Source: an uncultured Moraxella sp. (GTDB taxonomy: Bacteria > Pseudomonadota > Gammaproteobacteria > Pseudomonadales > Moraxellaceae). Taken from it: 9,448 nucleotides of DNA. Where the stretch lies: positions 1-9,448 of the forward strand of contig CALAPG010000065.1 in the NCBI GenBank assembly GCA_937889485.1, in the 5' to 3' direction. Below are positions 1 through 6,350 of this stretch, piece by piece. The notes beneath the pieces are model-generated. The model saw nothing but the letters and a program-made list of their open reading frames with translations, was not told the origin of the DNA and did not search any database. Position numbers and translations under genes: made by a program. Position 1 is the first letter of the stretch. Every line of letters starts with the position of its first letter.

Positions 1-55
1 CGCTAATCAGTCGGCTTTTGCCCAGCTTAAGGCTATTAGCGGTGCGTAACTTCAG
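1..55 (+). mobile_element. Terminal fragment of an insertion sequence (transposase C-terminus plus IS end)
   Basis: These 55 bases recur exactly, as reverse complement, at 9394-9448, and the match stops at base 56. Frame 2 is open from the window edge to a TAA at 47-49 and reads ANQSAFAQLKAISGA-stop, which would be the last 15 residues of a transposase. CTTCAG then leads into the putP coding sequence. A repeated fragment holding the end of an ORF and directly abutting a broken gene is what an IS terminus looks like. I cannot name the IS family from so few residues. The rest of the element lies outside the window. Confidence 0.7.
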
Positions 56-1245
56 TTAATAACAATGCGCTGACGCTGCCTGAGTATTTTCATCATCGTT
101 TTGGCGGCAATCATCGGTTATTAAAAATTGCGTCTGCCACGATTATTTTGTTCTTTTTTACGATTTATTGCGCCTCTGGCATTGTGGCAGGCGCGCGGTT
201 ATTTGAAAGTTTGTTTGAAGTGAATTACGGTACGGCGCTATGGTTAGGGGCTTTTGCCACCATTGCTTATACTTTTATTGGCGGGTTTTTGGCGGTAAGT
301 TGGACGGATACCATTCAAGCCAGTTTGATGATTTTTGCGCTGTTATTTGCCCCAATTATGGTGTATCTCAATTTGGGGGGTATGGACGAGATTCACGCTG
401 CGATTGCCACGGCGGCGGCTGTTAGTCACAAAAACTACGGTAATTTGTTATTTGGTACCTCTTTGGTGGGCATCATTAGCGCGGCGGCTTGGGGACTGGG
501 GTATTTTGGACAGCCGCATATTTTGGCGCGGTTTATGGCAGCAAGTTCGGTCAAGTCTCTCAATAATGCCCGCCGCATTGGTATGACTTGGATGATATTG
601 TGCCTAGCAGGCGCGGTGGCAGTGGGCTACTTTGGTTTGGCGTATATGACTGTGCACCCTCAGCAAACTGCAATTTTGCAAGGTAATGACGAGCGTATTT
701 TTATTGGCTTGGCGCAGTTGTTATTTAATCCTTGGATTGTGGGGGTGGTGCTATCGGCAATTTTGGCGGCGGTGATGAGTACGCTTAGCTGTCAATTATT
801 GGTGTGTTCAAGCGCTATTACTGAAGATTTTTATAAAGGATTTATTCGCCCTGCTGCCAGTCAAACCGAGCTGGTGTGGATTGGTCGGTTAATGGTACTG
901 TTGGTGGCAGCCATCGCCATTGTGATAGCGCAAAACCCTGATAGCAAAGTGCTAGGTCTGGTGTCTTATGCGTGGGCAGGGTTTGGTGCAGCGTTTGGTC
1001 CTGTGGTGCTATTGTCGTTATTTTGGCGGCGTATGACCGCGCTTGGTGCGTTGGCAGGTATGTTGGTGGGAGCGCTTACTGTCATTCTTTGGAAGCCATT
1101 GACTGGTAGCGCCTTGTATGAGATTGTGCCCGGTTTTATTTTGGGCTTGGTTGCTATTTATGGGGTATCTATGCTGACGCAAGTGTCTGATAAGGTGCTA
1201 TTACGCTTTGATGAGGCAGATAAAGCCTATAAATCCGCTCATTAA
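56..1245 (+). pseudogene. putP: Sodium/proline symporter PutP, 5' end missing at the IS junction
   Basis: PutP is an inner-membrane SSS-family (solute:sodium symporter) carrier that imports proline with Na+. The reading frame continues in PutP sequence from about base 58 (NNNALTLPEYF) to the stop at 1243-1245. Recalled E. coli PutP aligns along the whole length, including FFTIYCASGIVAGARLFES, GYFGQPHILARFMAA, STLSCQLLVCSSAITED and SYAWAGFGAAFGPVVL. The first visible Asn corresponds to about residue 104 of E. coli PutP, so roughly the first three membrane segments are absent. These include the Na+-site region around Asp55/Ser57. The first in-frame start codon is TTG at 148, with no convincing ribosome site, so a working protein is unlikely. 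The missing 5' part probably lies beyond the IS. The gene is followed by its own terminator. Confidence 0.88.
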
Positions 1246-1272
1246 ATCAATTGGGTAAAATAAACACACCAA

Positions 1273-1305
1273 AAAAAAGGGTGATTGTGACAATCGCCCT
1301 TTTTT
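1273..1305 (+). terminator. Rho-independent terminator after putP
   Basis: The stem is GGGTGATTG (1279-1287) with CAATCGCCC (1291-1299), allowing one G-T pair, and has a TGA loop. It is extended by an A-run on the left and a T-run (1300-1305) on the right. It lies 28 bases after the putP stop, and the A/T flanks could let it work in both directions. Confidence 0.85.
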
Positions 1306-1314
1306 ATTAAGGGG

Positions 1315-1338
1315 TGGTCTAATTGAGGGCTGGTCTAA
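1315..1338. repeat. Short direct repeat, 16-base period
   Basis: TGGTCTAA occurs at 1315-1322 and again at 1331-1338, a 16-base period in non-coding DNA between putP and the tRNA gene. No function is visible. Confidence 0.4.
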
Positions 1339-1380
1339 AAAATATGCTTAAGGGCGCCCACTGGGTTTGACGTATCCTTC

Positions 1381-1411
1381 AACACCCTAATTTTATAACA
1401 CCCTAATTTTA
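1381..1411. repeat. Two-copy tandem repeat, 16-base unit
   Basis: AACACCCTAATTTTA is present at 1381-1395 and exactly again at 1397-1411, separated by one T. It lies in non-coding DNA and shares its period with the repeat just upstream. It may be simple slippage. I see no protein or RNA signal in it. Confidence 0.6.
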
Positions 1412-1471
1412 AAGGGATTTGGCACACACCTTACCGTGTTAAACTATCAAAGCTGCAAAACTCAGACCAAC

Positions 1472-1502
1472 AAAAAAGCCAAACATCAAAATGTTTGGCT
1501 TA
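1472..1502 (-). terminator. Rho-independent terminator of the tRNA-Met gene
   Basis: Read on the minus strand, AAGCCAAACAT and ATGTTTGGCTT form an 11-base-pair stem with a four-base loop, followed by a run of T. It begins 14 bases past the encoded CCA end of the tRNA and is in the right orientation to end that transcript. Confidence 0.87.
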
Positions 1503-1515
1503 ACTGATTTCCAAA

Positions 1516-1592
1516 TGGTGGCGATGAAGAGACTTGAACTCTTGACCTCACGATTATGAGTCGTGCGCTCTAACCAGCTGAGCTACATCGCC
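1516..1592 (-). tRNA. tRNA-Met (CAT anticodon), elongator type
   Basis: The minus strand folds as a standard 77-base tRNA. The acceptor stem is GGCGATG/CATCGCC, the D arm contains AGCTCAGCTGGTTAGAGC, and the anticodon stem CACGA/TCGTG encloses the loop CTCATAA with anticodon CAT. The T arm is AAGAG/CTCTT around TTCAAGT, the discriminator is A, and CCA is encoded. The first acceptor pair is normal G-C, which excludes initiator tRNA. A CAT anticodon can also belong to tRNA-Ile2, which TilS modifies. The acceptor stem here lacks the C4/C5 pair that I recall marking tRNA-Ile2, and the overall sequence is closest to elongator Met. It is a single gene with its own terminator. Confidence 0.93.
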
Positions 1593-1803
1593 ATATTGGA
1601 TTTTTTTAGACGGTAGTGCAACAACATTTAGCGCTATCGCTAGCTGTAATTTGTGCCCGTCTTGAGGTTGCATATTATGCTTATTTCACCCCTACTCGTC
1701 AAGCACTTTGTGACATTTTTTTCATTTTTTAGTCAAAAAAGTGTTTTTTCGCATTTTTTTGGGGTAATTTTGCAATGTTGCCACAAAAATGGGACGCGGC
1801 GAC

Positions 1804-1831
1804 TTGAATTCTTGAGGGAATTTACCATAAT
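1804..1831 (+). promoter_or_regulatory. Candidate promoter of the phoH-ybeY operon
   Basis: TTGAAT (1804-1809) and CATAAT (1826-1831) are separated by 16 bases, a good sigma-70-like match about 190 bases before the phoH start. With the preceding C the first box reads CTTGAAT and the second CCATAAT. This partly resembles the heat-shock (sigma-32) boxes CTTGAAA and CCCCAT. That is notable because ybeZY is heat-shock induced in E. coli. The start site has not been shown. Confidence 0.5.
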
Positions 1832-2009
1832 AGTAGGCATTAGCGTTTACGGTGGCTATTTATGGATTATGAATGCTTAGTTGTTGGGTGCTTGATTGAG
1901 CGATTAAGTATCTTTTATTAGCCACTGCTTCATCATTACCTTATTTATATTGTTTCAGCGTTTCATCCCTTAGTCGTTATCATTCACCAACAACATAATA
2001 ATCATCTAT

Positions 2010-2014
2010 AAGGA
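2010..2014 (+). promoter_or_regulatory. Ribosome binding site fixing the TTG start of phoH
   Basis: AAGGA ends seven bases before the TTG at 2022. No ATG or GTG in frame is better placed, and starting here gives an N-terminus that matches E. coli YbeZ in length, so this site decides the unusual start. Confidence 0.75.
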
Positions 2015-2021
2015 ATATAAC

Positions 2022-3137
2022 TTGAGCGATACTATTCGTAGAACCGTTACTTTATCCCACCTAACAACCCAACAATTAAAAAATCTACTTGGCGAATATA
2101 ATAATCATATCAAATACTTAGAGCAGCGACTGGGCATCCATATTCACCAACGCAAAACTGATTTTGTGGTGTCTGGCGAGTTGGAGGCGGTCGAGCGCGC
2201 CGAGCGTATTTTGCTACAGTTAGCCAACGAGGTAGATGCCAATGAGGTCATCACCCCAGAGAATTTACATCTTTTGGTACAAACTAGCGTTAGCCGAGAA
2301 CAAGATTTATTGATGGATGAGATGCCACAAAAAGCGGCGAGCCATCAGGCGGAGCCTAGCGACTTTACCCCCATTAGTTTACGGACGCGCAAAGGTAAAA
2401 TTATCCCTCGCGGCTACAACCAGCAGCAATATGTCAAACGCATTTTGGTGTCAGATATCTCGTTTGGGGTGGGACCTGCAGGTACGGGTAAAACTTATTT
2501 GGCGGTGGCATGTGCGGTAGATATGCTTGAGCGCAATGAAATAGAACGTATTTTATTGGTACACCCTGCTGTAGAGGCGGGCGAAAAACTGGGCTTTTTA
2601 CCGGGTGATTTGACCCAAAAAATCGACCCTTATTTGCGCCCGTTGTATGATGCGCTTTACGAAATGCTGGGGTTTGAGAAAGTAGGAAAACTGCTTGAGC
2701 GTCAAGTGATTGAAGTTGCGCCACTGGCTTATATGCGTGGGCGTACGCTAAATAACTCGTTTGTGATTTTAGATGAGGCGCAAAATACCACGCCTGAACA
2801 AATGAAAATGTTTTTGACCCGCTTAGGATTTGGCTCACGCGCGGTGATTACGGGTGATACCTCGCAGGTAGATTTGCCACGCGGCACCAAGTCGGGGCTA
2901 AGTCAGGCATTGGAGATTTTATCGGCGATTACCGAAATCCATATTACTCGCTTTGATAGCAAAGATGTGGTACGTCACCAATTGGTACAAAAAATTGTCG
3001 AAGCATATGACCAGTTTGATGAACGCCAAGAAGCGCTTAAAGAAGCCAAAAAGCAGGCACGCCTTGCTGAGCAGATGCAGCAAAGTACGCTTGCCGCTAG
3101 TGCCGAAAATGCGATTGAGACAGGGATGGTAAAATAA
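2022..3137 (+). CDS. ybeZ: PhoH family ATPase (YbeZ)
   Basis: PhoH-like cytoplasmic NTPase, the partner of the RNase YbeY. The family is proposed to act as an RNA helicase-like ATPase in rRNA processing. At 371 residues it is slightly longer than E. coli YbeZ. An N-terminal KH-like portion (about 8-70) precedes the PhoH domain (about 125-330). Walker A is GPAGTGKT at 151-158, the Walker B block is FVILDEAQN at 247-255, and GDTSQVDLP (278-286) and DVVRH (315-319) are further family signatures. The last 40 residues are a charged, Lys/Glu/Gln-rich helix. Position 181 is His in [10 protein letters not shown], where YbeZ proteins I recall have Arg (RPAVEAGE). Translation starts at TTG behind a good AAGGA. 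The stop is one base from the ybeY start, so the two genes are an operon and probably translationally coupled. Confidence 0.95.
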   Translation: MSDTIRRTVTLSHLTTQQLKNLLGEYNNHIKYLEQRLGIHIHQRKTDFVVSGELEAVERAERILLQLANEVDANEVITPENLHLLVQTSVSREQDLLMDEMPQKAASHQAEPSDFTPISLRTRKGKIIPRGYNQQQYVKRILVSDISFGVGPAGTGKTYLAVACAVDMLERNEIERILLVHPAVEAGEKLGFLPGDLTQKIDPYLRPLYDALYEMLGFEKVGKLLERQVIEVAPLAYMRGRTLNNSFVILDEAQNTTPEQMKMFLTRLGFGSRAVITGDTSQVDLPRGTKSGLSQALEILSAITEIHITRFDSKDVVRHQLVQKIVEAYDQFDERQEALKEAKKQARLAEQMQQSTLAASAENAIETGMVK

Positions 3138-3138
3138 T

Positions 3139-3777
3139 ATGAACCATAATCATTTAGCTGATATTAGCCATTTTGAGGATACCGCTGCGGTGCTGACAGA
3201 TGGGGATACCATGGGTGTTGGTAATGGTAATGACAATAGCAACGACCTTGTCGTTAGCTTTGCCGATGGGTTGGTGTCACAAGCCAATTTTGCTGCCATT
3301 GAGGCACTGTATCAACCTGCAACTATCGGCAATATTTTGGGTAAAGTAGTGACATATTTGCAGCAGCACCCTGCCATTGCCATTGATAGCCCACTTGCCA
3401 CGCATCTTTTTGACAAACCCTTGTCACTTGAGGTATACGTCACCGAGCCTATAGAAGCTCAAGCCATCAACCTTGAGGCACGCGGCAAGGATTATGCCAC
3501 CAATATTTTATCTTATCCCTGTGAACTACCAAGTAGTGTCCTTGATTTATTGCCCGCCCTACCTCTGGGCGAACTGGTGATTTGTCATGCGGTGGTGGCA
3601 AACCAAGCGGCTGAACAAGGAAAATCCGTAAGCGAGCACCTCACTCACCTATTGGTGCATGGGATTTTGCATGTATTGGGCTTTGACCATGAACTTGGAC
3701 AAGCCCAGCAAGATGAGATGGAACGTATTGAGATTGCCGTATTGGCAAGCCTGTCTATTGCCAATCCGTATGAGTGA
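3139..3777 (+). CDS. ybeY: Endoribonuclease YbeY (rRNA maturation factor)
   Basis: YbeY is a zinc-dependent single-strand endoribonuclease needed for 16S rRNA 3'-end maturation and 70S ribosome quality control. The zinc motif H-x3-H-x5-H is complete as HGILHVLGFDH at 174-184 (His174, His178, His184). RGKDYATNILSYP at 115-127 carries the conserved Arg, and GELVICHAVV (144-153) is the family's central strand. The protein has 212 residues against about 155 in E. coli. Much of the excess is an N-terminal extension of about 35 residues with an Asn/Asp/Gly-rich patch (28-36). The ATG follows the phoH stop by one base (TAATATG), supporting this start. An ATG at 3211 would give a more typical length and cannot be excluded. 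The usual third gene, ybeX/corC, does not follow. Confidence 0.93.
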   Translation: MNHNHLADISHFEDTAAVLTDGDTMGVGNGNDNSNDLVVSFADGLVSQANFAAIEALYQPATIGNILGKVVTYLQQHPAIAIDSPLATHLFDKPLSLEVYVTEPIEAQAINLEARGKDYATNILSYPCELPSSVLDLLPALPLGELVICHAVVANQAAEQGKSVSEHLTHLLVHGILHVLGFDHELGQAQQDEMERIEIAVLASLSIANPYE

Positions 3778-3828
3778 GAAACATTTTTGATTAACGACAA
3801 AGACAATGGGTGAAAGGATCGCGTTTTG

Positions 3829-4908
3829 ATGAAATCGGCGGTGGGTATTATTTATCCAGGGGGTACGTTTGGTAGCCATGGCAAGCTGTTGGCAAGTTTA
3901 CCCGCCCCTATTTTTTTGCCTGTTTTGAAGGGTATTTTACACACCCATTTTGCCAGTTATACGCGAGATACGGCGCGCAAGGTGGCATGGCAATTATTAG
4001 ATAATGAGGTAATCAAAGATAGCAGCCAGCTGACGCCTGTAGATTTTGCCCATTTTTACCAATTAATCATTAAAGGTCTACAGCAAGGGATTCGGCAGTT
4101 TGTGCTATTAACTGGCACGGATACTTTGAGTTATTTGGCAGCATTTTTGGCAGAATGTTTTGCCAGCAGTCAGGTTTGCATCATTGTAACGGGTGCCATG
4201 AAGCCGCTATTAGATAGCCAAGTGCTCCATGATTATGTATTAGATGCCAATAGCGATGCCACCCAAAACTTGTTTGATGCCTGTAAATTGGCGTGGCAAG
4301 GTGAAGCGGGGGTGCGGGTATGTTTTGCAGGCGAACATTGGGCGGCGCAGACTGTACAAAAAATTCATAGCCACGATCTTATGGCGTTTGTGGGGCATCA
4401 CCGTGCAGGTTATCCCGCCAATAGCTATACCTCAAAAATCACCGCCGTGCAGCACGAGGGCTGGCTTGCGGATAAAGTCGCGCATATGACCACCACTGCT
4501 GCGCGTATTAGCCATGCCAATATTGCCGTGTTGTATCTCACCCCAATGACCGTACAGCAGCTAGCACAGCGCCTTCAAGATATACTAACAACAGAGCCTC
4601 ATGCGCTCATTATTATGGCGTTTGGCGCAGGCAATATGGCAGATGATACGCTTATTCGCGAGCAGCTTTATCAAGCTAAACAGCAAGGCTGCTTGGTGGC
4701 GGTGAGCAGTCAATGCGCGTATGGCGGTGTTAGCCAAACTTATGAAGCAGGTGCATGGCTGGCTAATTGCGGGGTATTAACCACCGCGCGCTTAAGTCTG
4801 CCCGCGATTTTTGCGCGTTTACTGTGGTTAACCGCGAACTACGACACACCCGCTAGGCGGCGCCAGCGCTGGTTACATTGTCTAAAAGATGCCCATACCG
4901 TGGCGTAA
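3829..4908 (+). CDS. Asparaginase/glutaminase family protein
   Basis: This probably hydrolyses L-asparagine to aspartate and ammonia in the cytoplasm, since no signal peptide is visible. The substrate is inferred from family only. Counting from the ATG, the first active-site motif is GGTFGS with Thr13, the second is GTDT with Thr97-Asp98, and Lys178 is a candidate for the catalytic Lys. SDATQNLFDA (142-151) matches the family's SDG-xN block. The C-terminal domain has IIMAFGAGN (261-269) and SSQCAYGG (293-300). Two positions depart from the E. coli AnsA pattern: Thr95 replaces the His of HGTDT, and there is no D-L-R before the SD block. A TTG directly precedes the ATG. AAGGA lies 10 bases before the ATG (7 before the TTG), so the start could be 3826. 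It follows ybeY by about 50 bases and may be its cotranscribed neighbour. Confidence 0.85.
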   Translation: MKSAVGIIYPGGTFGSHGKLLASLPAPIFLPVLKGILHTHFASYTRDTARKVAWQLLDNEVIKDSSQLTPVDFAHFYQLIIKGLQQGIRQFVLLTGTDTLSYLAAFLAECFASSQVCIIVTGAMKPLLDSQVLHDYVLDANSDATQNLFDACKLAWQGEAGVRVCFAGEHWAAQTVQKIHSHDLMAFVGHHRAGYPANSYTSKITAVQHEGWLADKVAHMTTTAARISHANIAVLYLTPMTVQQLAQRLQDILTTEPHALIIMAFGAGNMADDTLIREQLYQAKQQGCLVAVSSQCAYGGVSQTYEAGAWLANCGVLTTARLSLPAIFARLLWLTANYDTPARRRQRWLHCLKDAHTVA

Positions 4909-4931
4909 CTTGGTATACTATACGCTTTCAT

Positions 4932-4961
4932 TTGAGTGTTCGCTACATTACAGCGTAATAT
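4932..4961 (+). promoter_or_regulatory. Candidate promoter of truA
   Basis: TTGAGT (4932-4937) and TAATAT (4956-4961) are spaced by 18 bases. Transcription would begin near 4968, two or three bases before the truA ATG at 4971. That agrees with the absence of a clear Shine-Dalgarno sequence there. A second possible -10, TATACT at 4914-4919, lacks a good -35. Confidence 0.45.
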
Positions 4962-4970
4962 GGCTTAATT

Positions 4971-5783
4971 ATGACTTTAACAACTTACGCGATTGGTATT
5001 GAATTTTTGGGCACCCATTATCGAGGATGGCAGCGCCAACAAGAAGTGGACAGCATCCAGCAGCGACTTGAAACAGCCTTCTCCAAAATAGCCAACGAAC
5101 CTATTGAGGTGGTAGCAGCAGGTCGCACGGATGCAGGCGTTCATGCCTCCCATATGATTGCCCATTTTCAAACCCATGCCACTCGAAATCCCTATAATTG
5201 GCTTAGAGCCGCCAACTCGCTACTACCCGATGACATTGCGGTGCGCTGGTTAGTGCCCATGCCCGCAGACTTTCACGCACGTTTTTCAGCCATAGCGCGC
5301 CGTTATCGCTATATTACCTTAAACCAGACCTTTCGCCCTGCTATTTTAAACCACCAAGTAACCCATGAATATGCACCGCTTGATATCTGTGCCATGCAGC
5401 AAGCCGTGAAAGATATTGAAGGCGTCCACGATTTTACCAGTTTTCGCGCAGCCGCTTGCCAGTCAAACCAGCCTGTTCGTCATGTGCATTTTGCCCGTCT
5501 TATCCAACACGGCGAGCTATTGGTGCTCGATATCCAAGCCGATGGGTTTTTGCACCATATGGTGCGTAACCTCATGGGAACATTATTTGAGATCGGGCGT
5601 GGTGAAAAACCCGCCGAATGGCTAGCTGAGCTGCTACTCAAAAAAGACCGTACGTTGGCGGCTGCCACGGCGTCTGCCGATGGGCTATATTTTATCAATG
5701 CGCTATATCCTGAAAAGTTTCAGACCTATTTGCCCAAAGTGCGCTTATCGCCTGTTTGGCTTAATTTGAGCGAAACACCATAA
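4971..5783 (+). CDS. truA: tRNA pseudouridine(38-40) synthase TruA
   Basis: TruA converts uridines 38, 39 and 40 in the anticodon arm of many tRNAs to pseudouridine, which supports accurate decoding. The 270-residue product matches E. coli TruA end to end. The catalytic motif AGRTDAGVHA (50-59) has the nucleophile Asp54. Other family blocks are YRGWQRQ near the N-terminus, FHARFSAIARRYRY in the middle, and FLHHMVRN and KDRTLAAATASADGLY toward the C-terminus. The ATG is the only sensible start but has no clear ribosome site upstream. A promoter-like pair ends ten bases before it, so the mRNA may be leaderless or nearly so. No terminator is evident after the stop. infA follows after about 100 bases with its own promoter. 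Confidence 0.97.
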   Translation: MTLTTYAIGIEFLGTHYRGWQRQQEVDSIQQRLETAFSKIANEPIEVVAAGRTDAGVHASHMIAHFQTHATRNPYNWLRAANSLLPDDIAVRWLVPMPADFHARFSAIARRYRYITLNQTFRPAILNHQVTHEYAPLDICAMQQAVKDIEGVHDFTSFRAAACQSNQPVRHVHFARLIQHGELLVLDIQADGFLHHMVRNLMGTLFEIGRGEKPAEWLAELLLKKDRTLAAATASADGLYFINALYPEKFQTYLPKVRLSPVWLNLSETP

Positions 5784-5819
5784 AGGCTACAATAAAAACC
5801 GCCAATTGCCATGCAAAAG

Positions 5820-5848
5820 TTGCGATAACCACGACATCAGCGTATAAT
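5820..5848 (+). promoter_or_regulatory. Promoter of infA
   Basis: TTGCGA (5820-5825) and a perfect TATAAT (5843-5848) are separated by exactly 17 bases. Transcription should begin near 5855, giving a leader of about 30 bases. AAGG at 5877-5880 lies four bases before the infA ATG. Confidence 0.8.
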
Positions 5849-5884
5849 CCTTATTTATATATTTAACAAACAGATTAAGGTATT

Positions 5885-6106
5885 ATGGCAAAAAAAGATG
5901 ATGTAATCGAATTTGAAGGTGAAGTAGTTGATACATTACCTAACACCCTATTTAAAGTACGCTTAGAAAACGGGCATGAAATCATCGCCCATATTTCAGG
6001 AAAAATGCGTAAAAACTACATTCGTATTTTGACGGGTGATAAAGTGAAAGTAGAGATGACCCCGTATGACTTATCAAAGGGTCGTATCACTTACCGTGGT
6101 CGCTAA
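5885..6106 (+). CDS. infA: Translation initiation factor IF-1
   Basis: IF-1 binds the A site of the 30S subunit and works with IF-2 and IF-3 during initiation. The 73-residue product is the full normal length and consists of a single S1/OB-fold domain. It is nearly identical to E. coli IF-1 across [20 protein letters not shown], with TLPNT and [10 protein letters not shown] also conserved. A strong promoter lies 37 bases upstream and a perfect hairpin terminator follows the stop, so it is a monocistronic unit. Nothing about it is unusual. Confidence 0.98.
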   Translation: MAKKDDVIEFEGEVVDTLPNTLFKVRLENGHEIIAHISGKMRKNYIRILTGDKVKVEMTPYDLSKGRITYRGR

Positions 6107-6126
6107 TACCCGCCAAAAAAAATCGG

Positions 6127-6158
6127 GTCTTAACTTATCATAAGTTAAGACTTTTTTT
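6127..6158 (+). terminator. Rho-independent terminator of infA
   Basis: GTCTTAACTTA (6127-6137) pairs perfectly with TAAGTTAAGAC (6141-6151) around a TCA loop and is followed by seven T. An A-run before the stem gives some potential in the opposite direction. Confidence 0.93.
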
Positions 6159-6259
6159 ATGACTGATCAGGTCAAAAAATTCTTACAAAACTGTGATTCT
6201 ATGGTTGTGAATTGTTAAATTTTTTATTATGCTTGGTCTAACCCATGGAAGGTTTTATG

Positions 6260-6287
6260 TTGACAAACCAATTTGTTTTGTTAGTAT
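6260..6287 (+). promoter_or_regulatory. Promoter of the FadL-like gene
   Basis: A perfect TTGACA (6260-6265) and TAGTAT (6282-6287) are 16 bases apart, predicting a start near 6294 and a leader of about 57 bases. A second TTGACA at 6308-6313 pairs with TATGTA (6331-6336) at 17 bases. It would begin transcription inside the ribosome site, so I prefer the first. Confidence 0.6.
6263..6276. promoter_or_regulatory. Operator-like palindrome in the promoter spacer
   Basis: ACAAA-CCAA-TTTGT is a perfect 5+5 inverted repeat overlapping the -35 box and filling the spacer. A bound dimeric repressor there would block RNA polymerase. The layout (half site, four-base gap, half site) resembles PsrA/TetR-type sites that control fatty-acid genes, but the regulator is not identified. 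Confidence 0.4.
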
Positions 6288-6290
6288 CTA

Positions 6291-6303
6291 GCAACTTTGT
6301 TGC
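6291..6303. promoter_or_regulatory. Second operator-like palindrome at the predicted start site
   Basis: GCAAC-TTT-GTTGC is a perfect 5+5 inverted repeat just past the -10 box. With the palindrome in the spacer it brackets the -10. It could instead be a small hairpin at the 5' end of the mRNA. Confidence 0.35.
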
Positions 6304-6350
6304 GTTTTTGACATAACCAATCAATTATTTTATGTAAAAGGGAGCTTTAC

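Larger units (their letters stand above)
1593..2021. other. Intergenic region between tRNA-Met and phoH
   Basis: This stretch of about 430 bases between divergent units has no credible gene. One frame is open from a GTG at 1653 to 1880, but its Phe/Ser-rich product resembles nothing I know and it has no ribosome site. The half next to the tRNA should hold that gene's promoter, which I could not pin down. A small inverted repeat TAGCG-CTAT-CGCTA lies at about 1629-1642. The right half holds a promoter candidate at 1804-1831 and the phoH leader. Confidence 0.6.

Noticed and set aside
1516..1592. Reading the CAT-anticodon tRNA as tRNA-Ile2 or initiator tRNA
   Set aside because: The first acceptor pair is a normal G-C, unlike initiator tRNA. 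The acceptor stem lacks the C4/C5 feature of tRNA-Ile2.
1653..1880. Open frame of 75 codons on the + strand between tRNA-Met and phoH
   Set aside because: It starts with GTG without a ribosome site, its Phe/Ser-rich product resembles no family I know, and the candidate phoH promoter lies inside it.
1892..1920. Alternative phoH promoter TTGATT with TTATTA, 17-base spacing
   Set aside because: The -10 match is poor compared with CATAAT at 1826-1831.
2434..2838. Open frame of 134 codons on the minus strand
   Set aside because: It is antisense to the conserved PhoH domain and has no recognisable protein features.
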